Below are positions 47,691 to 59,299 of a stretch of 64,000 nt of DNA, piece by piece. The DNA is taken from positions 6,591,653 to 6,655,652 of the forward strand of contig CM043868.1 of NCBI GenBank assembly GCA_023846275.1. Direction: 5' to 3'. Every line of letters starts with the position of its first letter. The first letter of the stretch is position 1. The notes beneath the pieces are model-generated. The model searched no databases and was not told the origin of the DNA. It saw only the letters and a program-made list of their open reading frames with translations. Both the position numbers and the translations under genes were made by a program. The stretch is from Vanilla planifolia (Eukaryota > Streptophyta > Magnoliopsida > Asparagales > Orchidaceae).

Positions 47691-47837
47691 TAATTTTAAA
47701 GTCATAAAGATAAATATAAGATTTCAATAATTTACCTTATGAAGCAAGGATGGTAAAGATGCGTTGGTATGGATTGCCATGGCTAGTGGTGCAAAAGCTA
47801 CTTAAAGTCTTCACTAAAATTCCTACTTTGATACCAA
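47691..47837 (-). other. Residual interior of element E with PBS
   Basis: The plus strand ctttgatacca at 47826-47836 is TGGTATCAAAG on the minus strand, a tRNA-iMet PBS with one change. On the minus strand an ATG near 47779 opens MAIHTNASLPSLLHK, which could be a leftover gag start, but it has no recognisable domain. Overlapping open frames on both strands (47737-47961, 47750-47935) are otherwise featureless. Confidence 0.5.
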
Positions 47838-49470
47838 AACCAATGAAAGATGATAGCATTAGAATTGTATGGCAAGATTTGGATCTTACTTTGTTATCAA
47901 AATTAATAGTGATAAGCAGGATGGAATTCCTATGACCACCAAAGGGGAAGTAGATGATCATGGCAAGGATTATATCAATAAAGATAGATCAAAATTACAA
48001 CTTAGATAAAGACCATATTTCAACTCAAAGGATAGCTTGAATTATAATGTAGGGGTGTTCAAACATGCATGATGTTAATCAATAATTTCTAATAACCATT
48101 ACCAAAGAAAAATTGACAAAAATACTCTTACCAAATAAAATGATATAAAAATAAATCATGTGTAAAAAAATAATAACACAAAAGCTTTATATATGAAGTA
48201 TTATAATCCAAGAAAAATAAAATACCACTGAAGTGATGAAAGCTCTACATGAGACTCATTGGATTAGCACAACATCATCATCTTAAAACATCGTATCCGA
48301 CATCATTCAACACTACTAAGTAAAACACAACTACATTGAACTGTAATCCAGGTGAATCTTCATTAAGATTACTATATAGCATTGTATGTCCTTCTTAGAA
48401 GTCAAGACATTAAGAAGGGTGATTGCATGGAAGGTTAGGCAAGCTAGCTTAATACATCCTCTACCTAACTAATCTAGAGATCTAGCCAAAATTTACATGA
48501 AAGAGTAAAGAATCCAATAAAGTACATCTTTTATTCTTCATAAATTTGAATGAAATGGGTGGTCTTAATGTGCCTAAATAAATAAAAATACTTTTTATAT
48601 TGAAGGTTAAATTACATGCATAATGCAAAGAAAAATTTGAATTACTAAAAAATCTCTATATAGATGAAGGTACTTTTATACTTAATATTAGAACAAAAAT
48701 TAATGGTAAGGATATTTCTGTGAACAACACAAATTAAATTAATTCTTCTCTTAATGACTCATTTCTTTTAGGCATGAAGGAAATAAAATTAGGTGGATTA
48801 GGTTAAGAATTTTCAAGTTTAAAAGTTCATCTAGTCTCATAATTAGTAGAATTAATTTCAAATGGTTACTAAGATTGGAGTTCAAATAAAAAATTCCTTA
48901 TCTTTTCTTTTAAGTAACATCACTAATGAAATGTAAACATTATTGTTATAGAATATTGCTTTGATCTATAGTAATTACTTGTTAAAGATGTCAAAAACCT
49001 ACTAAAACTAACCAAATTTGAATAAATGTAAAACTATAATAGTACAAATTAGTCACAAGAAATTAAACATAATCTAAATAATTTTCATAGTAAATAAGAA
49101 TACAAAAGGTTTAAGTGGACTCAACTTGATTGCAATCATTAGAGGTAATTGACTAAGGCCTAGGATGTGAAATGGGATTAGGTTTTGATAGTATAATAAA
49201 CTAAATGATAGAAAGTTAATAATACAATCCATTGATTAAATGGTTGTTGACTGTGATTATAAAAATCCTTATTAGAAAAAATTCAATGTTTATCCAATAA
49301 TTTTTTCAAATTGCATTAAGCACAAAAAACCTTTATTCTAAGATATAGTCTATGTATTAAAAACATAATAAAAGTTTCACCCTATAATGTATTTTGAAGA
49401 GTTTGAGTTTAATAAAAATAATACAAAATGGAAGATAAAGCTTTGGATGAACTATTCTAGATTAATAAGA
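47838..49470 (-). repeat. Element E 5' LTR
   Basis: This begins next to the PBS and runs up to about 49470, where a gypsy LTR-related sequence starts. Landmarks match the left copy in order. The two copies are strongly diverged with many small indels, indicating an old insertion. Confidence 0.55.
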
Positions 49471-51090
49471 TGCCAAGGAAGAACTATGTTACACCTCTCA
49501 CCTTTATCTAGCTTAAGTCATGATCCTATCAACTTAATGATTATTTTATTTAGCTAATTAATTTGAATTTTATGTTTGTACTTAAATTTTGAATAATGTG
49601 TAAGTTTGAATTTTGAACTCTAAAATTTGAATTAGCCATGTAAAGATTTATGATTAGTAAAGCAATTGAGTCAACTTTTAATCTCAACCCATGGATAGTG
49701 GCCTATATTTATAGTTGGAACCAAACTTAGCATGATGAGGTGGTGCCTACATTAGGATTTAGGATAAAGTTTAGTTATGTGATGTGCTTGCAATAGTCCT
49801 CACCATTGATCCTTTTGTTATATTGATAAAGAATTGGTGTGCTTGGTTATATATGTAAGGTTAAATGATTTGCTTAACCTTTTATGACAAAACCTAGTTG
49901 TGCCTTCCAATCAAGAAAGCCGATCTGAGGCAAGGAGGAGGAGGTAGTGAATTTGACCTGAGGAAAAGGAGGATGGATAAATCTTATGATTTAAGGTACA
50001 AGAAAAAATTCCTTTTGAGAAGTTCTCTATATGGTTGAGATGGGATGAGCTTCATGGTCATGCAATTAAACTAACATAAATCTAAGATAATTAATTATTT
50101 ATCTTGATAATAATTGTTGGTGAACATTATGGAATCATGGGTATGCTATAATTCACTTTCTTCCCTCTCTTAAAACTCTTCAATAAGATGAAATGATGGC
50201 TTAACTAAAACTATATAGATTAATTAGAAGCATTATTAAGCCATTCTTGATCGAATTCTTGATGAAGTTACAAAGGTTCTTAAATAATCTTTATTTCCTC
50301 TAATTGAAGAAGACAATGATTAGATTTGTAGGGCAATCGTTTGATATCATTAAAACTTTATCATTTATTCTTTTTTCCATGCAAAATTGTGAAATTGAAA
50401 TTGAAATGTTAACAGCATCATCTCCTTACTATGGTTGTGATACTCTAAAATTATATTATGTACAATTTGGATTTCAATTTTGGCATGAACGTGATAACTA
50501 AATCCATGATTGAAAAGAAAGACAAGTGATGGATGGTTTGCTACCTTGAGAAAACCTTTTAATCCAACAATTACATGTATCATGTGTGTTTCTTTCCATT
50601 TTGTTGGATATCTTGTTATGTGATTAAATTCTACATGAAAACTATAGTTTTAGCAAATTAATTGTCATGCTTGTTGAATTAAACAACTAGTTGGGACATG
50701 ATTATTGGAATTTTATTTAAAACATGATTTGGAGATGAGGTATTATGCTTATTTAGATTGAAAGATAATTAGGAATCTTAGAATAAAATAAATTATGCAA
50801 AATTAGGACATGAACAATGGGATAGAAACCTAGAACTTAGTTAAAACCTTAAGCTTCTTATGGTCATGCAATGCCTTACTTTGGTTTTGCTTGGGTAGCT
50901 TATTACACAACATGGTTAAGCATGGAGAGTCTTGACTTGGACTTTGGAATGACCCAGTTGGCTTATTATATAGACTTGTTATAGTACCATGACTTTGTAT
51001 GTTACTTTTTGTAGAATGACATGAAGATTCCCTATTGGCTTTTGACTCACTCCACTTTATTTTTACTTGTAACAAATGGGAGATAAGAGT
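49471..51090 (+). repeat. Gypsy LTR-related fragment, interrupted by a compact LTR element
   Basis: Plus-strand counterpart of the inverted sequence at 11281-13270 (shared atgatcctatcaacttaatg near 49518, gcaaggaggaggaggtag near 49931 and gagaagttctctatatgg near 50018). A later part resembles the element B LTR (ttactttggttttgcttggg near 50877 against gccttggttttgcttggg near 23962). It stops at 51090, where the compact element begins. Open frames at 50304-50501, 50365-50583 and 50830-51159 are chance. Confidence 0.5.
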
Positions 51091-51715
51091 GAAGTAAGAT
51101 AGAAACAAGAAATTAAACATGATCATAAATATCATGAAGTGCATGAAGCGAAAGTGCAATATAGGCTAAAATTACATAAAAACATATATATATCACATGC
51201 CAATCACATAAACCATGATAAGAAGAGGTAGTCATAGCCCATTGGTGTTTGTTGTTGGTTAATTAAGAAGGAATAAATTAAGAAATCATGAAATATATTA
51301 ACTCAACTTTTTAGTCCAAAATAAAGCTTAAAGAATCATATGATAATTAGAGGTATGAAGTCAGCTATGATAGATGGCACAAGTTGAGGATACATTAATA
51401 AAAGTGCTTTTATGTTAAAGAATTATGTAAGCATGAAACTCTTAAAGGAGTAGATAGAGAGCTTCTTTTTATATTAAATAATTACTTATAATCTTCTATT
51501 TAAAAGACCTCTCATAAATGGATGAATGGTGAATTAGTTATGACCAAAGAAAGTGTATTATTTTGTGGGTGCTTAAGTTAGCTTGGTGGCCTTGCCTTGG
51601 TTTCACTTTGGTAAGTGAGTCATTATTTCTTCTTTATCTTTAAACTCTACTCCACTCCTTTTAAGCTTTTTTCAAACTTTCCATTCTATGACCCGATCCC
51701 CTCTCTATCTACACC
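51091..51715 (+). repeat. Compact element left LTR
   Basis: Starts TGAAG and ends TACA, so TG..CA termini are present. Internal matches to the right LTR include gaaattaaacatgatcata, aagaggtagtcat, aaattatgtaagcatg and ggcttggtggccttgcc-like blocks. The right LTR has an extra segment of about 60 bp (aatattcaaagttttaaa near 52803) absent here. A TATA-like ctatttaaaagacc lies near 51488. Confidence 0.8.
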
Positions 51716-52467
51716 AATTTAGTATCAGAGCAAACATTTTCACCATTTTCTTGGATGAACAAAGAACCTTAAAGAAAAGGAGGAGATCCTAATAGCTTCA
51801 TCAAATACAAGTTTTATTTTTGGTACTTCATTATTCATTAATCCTTGCTTTAATAAGTGGTATTTAGAGTAACTAGAAAGGAACAAATTTAAAGATTGTT
51901 AAATTTAGTGCAAAACTTGTTTGAAGTGACAAATTAATGCCAATAAGAAATGCAAGAAGAATTACATAATTTCAAGAACGAAATGAAAATTTAATTCCAA
52001 AATTAAAGAAATGACCTACAAACTCATGTGTAGAGCTCTCCAATATCTCCCATTAAAGATATTCACCAAGTAAAGGTGGTTCAACTCAATGAAAGGTGTG
52101 ATGACATATATGCCTTTGAATTTCTTAAGGATATTCTTACTGGGCTACTATTCAACACTAAAGATGACAAACTATAGAAAGCAAATTTTAAATATGAAGA
52201 TTGTAAACTAATAGTTATGTAGGTGATTCAAAGAAATAGTTGTTACTATCAATACAATCGAACTTTTTTTGAAGATGATAGTGTTCTCACTGATGAGATT
52301 TTGAGTATAACTTATTCACACAATTCTATTAAAAGATAATTGAATAAACCATCCATTGAAGATATATGGTGTATAAAGCATGAACATGTCAAGTTTATAT
52401 CAAAGTTTGTGAAAGACTGCATATACTTCAACTTTATGGAGAAGAGTTTCTTTTAGTAAGGGAAAAA
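51716..52467 (+). other. Compact element interior with PBS and polypurine tract
   Basis: PBS at 51721-51733, then about 700 bp of weakly open sequence, then the purine tract. A possible gag trace, the plus-strand frame reading MPLNFLRIFL-type leucine-rich words near 52110-52140, is too weak to call. No knuckle, protease or RT motif is seen. Confidence 0.6.
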
Positions 52468-53153
52468 TGATGCAAGATAGGAATGAGAAATTAAACATGA
52501 TCATAAGGATCATGAAGTGCATAAAGAGAAAGTGAATGTGGGATAAAGTTGCATGAAAAATATATTTATCATTGGCTCAACACATAAATCATGATAAAAA
52601 GAGGTAGTCATGGCCCAATGAAGTTAGTTTTGGGCTAATTAAAGAGAAAAACATTAAAAAATTATGAAATATATTAACTAAACTTTAGCCCAAAATAAAG
52701 TTTTCAAAATTATTAGTTAATTAGAGATATGAAGTCAAAGTGGTGATAAGTGGTTCATAGAAGGTGGCACATGTTAAGGGTACATTAATAAAAGTATCCA
52801 AAATATTCAAAGTTTTAAAAAAAATATAGGTATGAAGCATGTTCTTGTATCAAAGAATTATGTGGGCATGGAACTCTTCAAGAAGTAAATAAGGAGCTCC
52901 TTTTTATATTAAATTTTTTCTTGTAATCTCCTATTTAAAGGACCTCTCATGAATAGATGAATGGTAAATTAGTTGTGACCAAACAAAGTGCATTATTTTA
53001 CAGTTTGAGTACTTGAGTTGGCTTGGTGGCCTTCTCTTGGTTTACTTTGATGAGTGGATCCTTATTTTCTTTTTTATCTTCAAACTCTACTCTACTCCAT
53101 TTAAGCCATATTACCATACTTTCCATTCCATGACCCAATCCTTTCCATCGACA
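52468..53153 (+). repeat. Compact element right LTR
   Basis: Starts TGATGCAAGATAGG directly after the purine tract and ends CCATCGACA. A TATA-like ctatttaaaggacc lies near 52931, the counterpart of the box near 51488. By eye the two LTRs differ at a substantial fraction of positions, so the insertion is not recent. Confidence 0.8.
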
Positions 53154-53844
53154 TCAAGGAGGTCGTATAGGAGGTAATGGTTTGACACAAGTATTTATTA
53201 TTACCATTTATCAGTTATTTGCATTTGATAATAGCAATGTTGGTCCTTTTGATTTTAATGATGTAATTGATGGACTTTATTGATGGACTCTAGAATATTT
53301 TAGATCTTGATAATGGACTTTATTTTTGGATATTTTATTGGGATTTTATGTTATCTATTTATAGATTGTGATGGTGGATATTATAGTTTGAGCATATGAA
53401 TTGTATGGTTTATGATGCATATTTTGTTGGTACCATATATGCATTATTTGAGTTGAAAAGTTACTTAACTTAGGATGGACTAGTCCTTAAGTCAAATGGG
53501 TGCCCATTTGATAAGTAAACATGGTCCATGATGGGTAGTGAAATACTAACTTGGCAATCAAATTGTGGGATTTTGACTTTTAGTTTAAATATCAAGCCTA
53601 GGAGGCAAAAGGGTGATTGGCCACATGTAATAATAAGGATATGGGTTTTTTTTATAAAACAAATACTATTTTATTACATGTTGGATGATTATAGAGAGCA
53701 TGTTTTGTTACAACTTTTATAAATATCTATGAGAGCAAACAAGATGCAATGAGCTTCATATATGCAACTATTATAATGCTCTACTCATGCATATTTAAAT
53801 TTTTCTAAACTATTTTCAATGTTGAACAATCAAGATTGCTCCTA
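53154..53844. other. Flank after the compact element
   Basis: The stretch 53170-53400 has a ttattattaccatttatcag and gatgg-rich texture like the U5 end of the gypsy LTRs near 25540-25600, so it may be the continuation of the LTR interrupted at 51090. A 64-codon open frame at 53528-53722 (+) has no recognised domain. Confidence 0.35.
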
Positions 53845-54690
53845 TGAAGTACTTAAATGATAGTCACCATAGTATTGAAGTGACATCCATTACAAGGGAT
53901 CTCTTTGTATTATATGATTTTCCATTTGGTTGAGGCAACCAATGGATAAGGCTAATATTGGTATTATGCCTCACCAACTAGCCAAATCTATTTTGTTAAA
54001 TAAGTATAATCAATGTAGAACTAGATAAGAATGCATGTATAACTCTTTTCCTAAGTGAAAATGAGTCATACATATCTATGTTAGGTGCTCTTAATGATGT
54101 TGAAGATGGGATTGTTTAATCTAACTGTATTGACAAGTCAAATATGTGACTTCAAACATGTTAGTTTTGCATGATGAATTAATCATGAGGCATTTCTTTC
54201 TATCATTTGTTCAACTATTAGGTTAAGACATTCAACAAATAAGGTAGATAATGGTACAGTGCCACTCCAATGGGTAAAAATTACTTCATCGAATATGCCT
54301 GATCAATGTAGAACTAAACAAGCTTATATGTATGACTGTCTATCAAAGTTTTAACAAGTCATACATATGTAGTTTCAATGCAACTAATAATGTTGGAGGC
54401 TGTACTACTTGTTCTAAACGTGCTGACTAGTCAAATATGTGACTTTAGACATGTCTTATCCATGATGAATTGTTGATGAGGAATTTCACTGTATCATATG
54501 ATCCAAATTCAATTGAAGCAAACAACGAACATGGTCAATAATGGTACATACCATGCTTATGGGTCAACATTGCTTCGTTAAATATGTTTGATCCATGATT
54601 GATTGGCTTGACATATGAGTACAACTCTCTTCCATGGTGGTAGCATCTTATGCATATAAAGTGCAAATATGCTTAATATTGTTCGTGAAG
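53845..54690 (+). repeat. Tandem triplication with a 293-bp period
   Basis: Three head-to-tail, diverged units. The string agtcaaatatgtgac occurs at 54136 and 54429, exactly 293 apart. Each unit also carries a tttct/cactgtatcatatgat block (near 53905, 54200 and 54489), atcaatgtagaactaga/aac (near 54009 and 54300) and a gagtcatacatatct block (near 54064 and 54353). The third unit is partly truncated. No open frame crosses it. It resembles a small satellite array next to the 3' end of LINE-3. Confidence 0.7.
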
Positions 54691-54879
54691 ACACTATCTG
54701 AACTATTTTTGATATAATCTTTGTTTTTATTTATAGAGATTGCTCTTTATACAATTTGATTAAGCCTTTGCATACTTCAAGATTTTTTTTCTTTTCAAGG
54801 ATGGAAGACTATTATAACTAATTGAGCTAAGTGATTTGCTACTACATTTACTTCTATAGGTATGTTGGAGCTAAGGTTT

Positions 54880-55250
54880 CTTGATGTTGGGTTTACTAAT
54901 TTGGTTTAGCTCACATAATTATCGCCATTGGATGCTCATGCTACCATTCAATCATTTCAAACATCAAGTTGTAGTCCAATTCCATAATGGTATTTTGTAG
55001 ACCCAATTCATCATAGAGATTCAAACCAAACAATGTAGCCATTATTTCTACTTCAATATTGGTTTTAGACCATATGAATTTTTAGAAAGCTTTGATTTCT
55101 TTGCTAGAGTAATCTTTTATAATCCCCCATAATCAACTAGTCCAAGGTTGCCTCTTATTGTGCAAAAGATATTTAATTTCACAAATTCCTTTACTATGGG
55201 GACCTATTTTACAATTTTTTTATCCTACAATTGACACAACAATGGAGGAA
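54880..55250 (-). pseudogene. LINE-3 RNase H domain
   Basis: The minus strand reads LWGIIKDYSSKEI near 55130-55090 (the first glycine-rich strand and 'I-x-D' segment), KTNIEVEIMATLFGLNLYDE near 55058-55000 (the helix carrying a catalytic glutamate), and LGLQNTIMELDYNLMFEMIE near 54995-54935 (the 'E-x-D' strand with the aspartate present). This order and spacing are those of the RNase H domain found at the end of plant L1-type LINEs. Stops upstream break the frame. Confidence 0.75.
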
Positions 55251-55889
55251 CAAGCTAGCTTCACAAGTTGAAGGTCAAGTGAGCCTCAAGGAAATATTAG
55301 GTAGAATTTAAATATTATATAACTATTATATAGAACTCTATTGATTAAGATGCTCATTGAGATGATTTAAACATCATATAGTTTAGAATTATGTACTTTA
55401 CATATATTCCAATAAATTAGAGATGGTAATACCTATTGTTGCAATGTTTATAATGTTATTTCAATAGTAGTGATGAAGCTTTTGTAGAGTGGTGTTGTGC
55501 TAAGCGTGTCTAATGTCAAACTGCATTATGAAGTGTCGCCAAGATTGGCTCGCCATAATGCATTCTACAAAAGCAAGGATCAGTGAGTCTTCACTTGTAA
55601 AAAACAGTAATTTTTCAACAAGTTGGTGCTTTAGATTTCTCTAATTATTAAGAAATGGTAGTTGATTGTTGAGAATCTTACGCATTCATATGGATATTTT
55701 TGAAGGAATGTTGTTCCATAAAGTTTTATATGGACTTTGCATAAAGCATTCACTTATTTTCTCATGCTAATTTAGTTGTGAATTTTCCATCACTTCCAAT
55801 TTGTCCAACCAATAGTGTTTAATCTCTTCATGAATTGTAATATTATTTGTTTAACTTCCTTAATATGGTTTCATGTAGATGATCATAGG

Positions 55890-56140
55890 CCACCCTAATT
55901 TCTACTAAGATATTTAGCATTTATGATTTATGTCCAAATTGAATTTGATGTGTGGGCCTTCCAATTACTTTTAGCATTGTATTTGTCCTTTTATTCATCC
56001 AACTTCTTAACACCAAGACTATTTTCTTCATGAGAAAAACTAAACTTATTCTTGCATGTCCAATGGGGCTTTGGGTCAAAATCATTATCTTGCCAAAGAA
56101 CCACATTGATAATCCTTTCAATTGTGTTTATGGTTTCTTG
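55890..56140 (-). pseudogene. LINE-3 segment after reverse transcriptase
   Basis: A 66-codon minus-strand open frame (56121-55921) contains WFFGKIMILTQSPIGHARIS then LVFLMKKI. In another frame the same DNA reads HWTCKNKFSFSHEENSLGVK, close to the 'W-x-x-W-x-x-I-x-x-P-x-x-x-G-G-L-G' block that follows RT in plant LINEs, and then NSIWT, matching the '[LI]W-x-K-x-x-x-x-K-Y' segment seen in LINE-2 near 33616. The frame change between these reflects indels. Confidence 0.65.
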
Positions 56141-56156
56141 GGGGGGGGGGGGGGGG
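56140..56156 (+). repeat. Homopolymer of 17 G
   Basis: A run of 17 guanines inside LINE-3. In so AT-rich a context a G homopolymer of this length is exceptional. It could be a real poly-G/poly-C expansion or an assembly or sequencing error; the exact length should not be trusted. Confidence 0.9.
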
Positions 56157-56439
56157 TAATTTGTGATGAGTGAGTAAAGTGAAATGGACTAAAGAAGCTT
56201 GACCAACACAAGTTTTCCACTTATAGAATGCAATCTCTTCTTCGATTTAGCAATTTTCCTTTGAATTTTATCATTCAAGAGTTGAAAGTGTTTAGCCTTA
56301 TTTTAACCCTTGAATAAAGTATTTCCCAAGTAAACATTTGAGGGTTTATGCCTCTTAAAACCCATAACCTACTTAACATTTTTTGTTTGCATTTATTTTA
56401 TGTTTTTGCCACCAATAAAGAAGCTCTTTTATGTTTTGA

Positions 56440-56690
56440 GCATCATATCCAACATATCTTATATCTCAGAGAGAAAGTTTTTTGATTTTCTTATTTGATT
56501 TCTTATCACCTCTAAAGAAGAGGATGAAATCATCTGCAAAACTGAGATGCATAGTTGATTGATAGCCACTTCGTATTGCATAATACTTCACTTTGGCTTG
56601 TTTCTGTACATTTTTTAAACCTCTGCTTAAACCAAATATGAAATACATGGGAGACAATGGAATGTCTAACTTAAAACATTGTGAAGGTTG
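56440..56690 (-). pseudogene. LINE-3 reverse transcriptase palm with intact FADD
   Basis: The minus-strand frame 56657-56466 reads MSPMYFIFGLSRGLKN at its start (the 'P-L-S-P-x-L-F' block) and HLSFADDFILFFRGDKKS further on. The FADD pair (about 56532-56521) carries both catalytic aspartates, unlike LINE-1 and LINE-2. RT motifs before this point are not recognisable, so the domain is incomplete. The open frame's ATG is incidental. Confidence 0.8.
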
Positions 56691-56900
56691 TGAATTTTAT
56701 TTTTAAAAAAGTAGGCTTCGAGAAAATCAATTTAGCTATCTATTGAATATTTTTTAATTATAAATTAAAATTTATGGAATTTCAAATTTGCACTACTAAT
56801 TTTACTTTTCATGTAATATGGCATACCTTTATCGACCATAACCCTTAATAGAATCTCAAATTTTTTTTACATCTCTTCTTATGACAAGTGGTTTCTCTAA

Positions 56901-59299
56901 TATTTTATTTATATTTTCTTATGGAGTTTTTTTAGTAAGGATTGAATTTCTTCTTTTTTTGTGTATTCATTTTATTTTTTTCAAACTCTACCTTTGAAGT
57001 TCTATTTACCTTTTGTTTGAGAATTTGCTTTAATACTTTTACTCTTTACATATTTGCTTGTTGTTTAAAAGGTAGATTTGAAACAAAAATTTATATCTAG
57101 AGTTTGATAGGGCTTAGTTAGTTTAACATTATAGGATTTATTTTTGTGAAATTTAAAAATTTATAAATTCTAATGTTTCTTTTCTTTTCTTCTATGTGCA
57201 AGGATTTTGTTAGTGCTTTCTCCTTGGTCTAAAATGCCGATATAACATTTTTTTGAGCCCTACTTGAGATTGTGTCATGGTTAGCCTTGGCCCACCTGAA
57301 ATGTTGTGTTGTGTTTGAGCCTATTAAAAACATAATGTACTCCTTGTAAAGTGCTTTTGGCTTACTTTGGATCACTAACTAACTCTAATAGTAGAAGAAC
57401 CAAAAGAAGGAGCCAAAGGGATTAGAGTAAATCAGTAAGTTAACTAATATATATTTCATTATGCATATTTTCACTTTTCTAACCTTTACTTGTTCTTTAT
57501 CCACGCTCATTTCCATACGTTTCTCTCATGTGACTTTTGTTTTCGTTGTTACAAAATTTTTTAATATATATCATGGAATCAAATAATAGGTTTTCTTATT
57601 CTCTTAGCATTGTACAACTTTTATACATTAGATCTAGGTTGTGATTTGATCATGCCAACTTTCTTAATTAAGATGAATAATACTAGCATTCAAATACTTA
57701 CTAACTACATACTAAATTTTATTACTTTAAATATATATTCTTGCAATTTAAATACACCAAATTTATCCTTTATATTTCTTAATGTGAGTATGCAAACTAC
57801 AACCAACCATTATTTTCAGTTATCCTTATTCCTATTATGTTGTTTTGAATAATACAAACCTTAATTCAATTTTATTTATTTTTATTTTAATTATATAATT
57901 AAATTACTTCATGTTTGTTGCTTATGTTTTAAAACATCTAATTTGAAGTCTTACTAAGCCATCCCCTAAGGTAATTGCATCTAACTTATATTAGTTGGAG
58001 GATATAATATCTTATATGATGAACTAGAGCTTTAAGAAGGGAAGAGAAATATTATGAGTATCATTAAAAGTATATAATATGTTAAATGATGATTTCATAA
58101 ATTTTGAAAATTTTAATGAATTATCTTTTTTCCAAAAAGATATCCATTAGACAAAAAAGGATCAACACTCCTAAAAGGAAGAAGGAAAACTTAAAAAATG
58201 AGGGTATGATCTATTAAATTGGTAGTTTTTGGATGATAAAATAAAGGAATGAAGGCTTATTAAATTTAATTGTATAACTAAAATCATTCAAAAAATTAAA
58301 ATAAATAATAAATAATTTTAAAAAATTATGCAACTGGATAGTGATGAATGGACCCTAGAGAATCTTAATTAAATTATCATGATGTGAAAATGAATGTAAT
58401 GGTCATCAAATAAGGAGAAAAAATGTAATAAGAAATTTTTATAAGGAAAATTTTTTTCAAATACTAAATAAAGATAAAACAATAAAAATTTTGGAGGAAG
58501 CAGATCTCATGGCATAAGAATGTTTAAATATGGCAAGATAAATAAGAAGCCATTTGAGCAAACAAAGTTATAAAATTTAATAAGCATGAAGTTTAAAATA
58601 TATATATATAAAAATAATAATAATAATAAATGAAAAGTTTCTAAAACCGTCTTTGAATATAAGGCTGGATGTAGCTATTACATAATGGCATAGTGATTAG
58701 GAACTCATTACATCAACATCAAGAATTTTAGTTATTTCATGGAACAGAATTGCTGGGGAGGTAAGAGGTTAGACACACAAATGTATGTACAGAGAAAATC
58801 AATTGTTACATGGGTTTGGTTCACAAAGGAAAAGAGGAGAAAGAGCAAGTGTTGTTTGGAGAGAGAGAAAGAGGGATCCACTATTATTGATGATGAAGAG
58901 GAGATGGGAAAGGAAGAGGGTTACTCAAGAGAGGAGAGAGCGTTATAAGGAGTGTTACTATCAAGATAGACAAAAATAGGAGGAAGACAAGGTTTTTGCC
59001 ATGGAGAGTAGAGACATTAGGAAAGAGAGAAAGATTTTTAGAAGTTTTACTAAAGAATTTGTTACAAAATCCGTGGTCATAATTGAAGCTCAAGATCTAT
59101 CCACATATGATATTGATTTCCTTTGATCATTAATCACTTACGAAATAGAGTTAGAAATCTAAATAAAAGAACATTAAAGAAGTAATAGTTCATTAAATGT
59201 GGTCATTAGCATATCAAGCTAACTCCATCTCATACATAAAAGAATGATCATTAGATTCTCATTCAGTAGCAAACCTATATATGACTTTATATGCTCAAG
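56901..59299. other. Unassigned 2.4-kb stretch
   Basis: By position, the 5' part of LINE-3 could lie at 56900-58500 on the minus strand, but no endonuclease motif is readable. An 80-codon plus-strand frame (57610-57852, Asn/Thr/Leu-rich) has no known domain. At 58739-58979 two overlapping plus-strand frames (69 and 64 codons) run through a purine-rich patch giving Glu/Arg/Lys-rich translations (EKRRKSKCCLEREKEGS); these follow from gaga/aagg composition. I do not call any gene here. Confidence 0.3.
58597..58630 (+). repeat. Microsatellite (TA)n and (AAT)n
   Basis: The run atatatatata is followed directly by aaataataataataataaa. It is a compound simple repeat of a kind common in plant intergenic DNA. 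Confidence 0.85.

Larger units (their letters stand above)
46090..49470 (-). mobile_element. LTR pair E with almost no internal sequence
   Basis: Two direct copies of a roughly 1.6-kb sequence (46090-47690 and 47838-49470) are separated by only about 100-150 bp that contains a minus-strand PBS. This is the structure left when nearly all of an LTR element's interior is deleted, or an LTR element with a naturally tiny interior (TRIM/LARD-like, although the LTRs are long for a TRIM). Orientation is minus, from the PBS. No gag or pol motif is present anywhere in it. Confidence 0.55.
51091..53153 (+). mobile_element. Compact non-autonomous LTR retrotransposon (2.06 kb)
   Basis: This is the best-delimited element in the window. 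Left LTR 51091-51715 (starts TGAAGTAAGATAG, ends ATCTACA) and right LTR 52468-53153 (starts TGATGCAAGATAG, ends ATCGACA) flank about 750 bp. The PBS ttagtatcagagc (51721-51733) follows the left LTR, and a purine tract agtaagggaaaaa (52455-52467) immediately precedes the right LTR, so all cis signals are present. The interior codes for nothing recognisable. Total size and lack of coding capacity suggest a TRIM-like or deleted element; the LTRs of 625-686 bp are longer than in typical TRIMs. The flanking pentamers aagag and tcaag do not form a clear target-site duplication. Confidence 0.8.
54750..56900 (-). mobile_element. LINE-3: decayed LINE fragment with RT and RNase H
   Basis: Minus-strand plant L1-type LINE. 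Reading leftward, RT palm motifs (56690-56440) are followed by the post-RT domain (56140-55890) and RNase H (55250-54880). Upstream gag, endonuclease and the first half of RT are not readable, so the copy is 5'-truncated or decayed. The tail shared by LINE-1 and LINE-2 was not found below 54880, so it may be a different subfamily or its tail is lost. Confidence 0.75.

Noticed and set aside
50830..51159. 109-codon minus-strand open frame
   Set aside because: It crosses the left boundary of the compact LTR element at 51091 and has no recognised domain.
58684..58740. tRNA-like A box (tggcatagtgattagg), suggesting a SINE head
   Set aside because: No B box (ggttcgaatcc-like) follows at the right distance and no A-rich tail is present.
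58739..58979. Overlapping Glu/Arg-rich frames that might encode a small charged protein
   Set aside because: Both follow from purine-rich composition; no conserved motif, plausible context or splice signals were seen.
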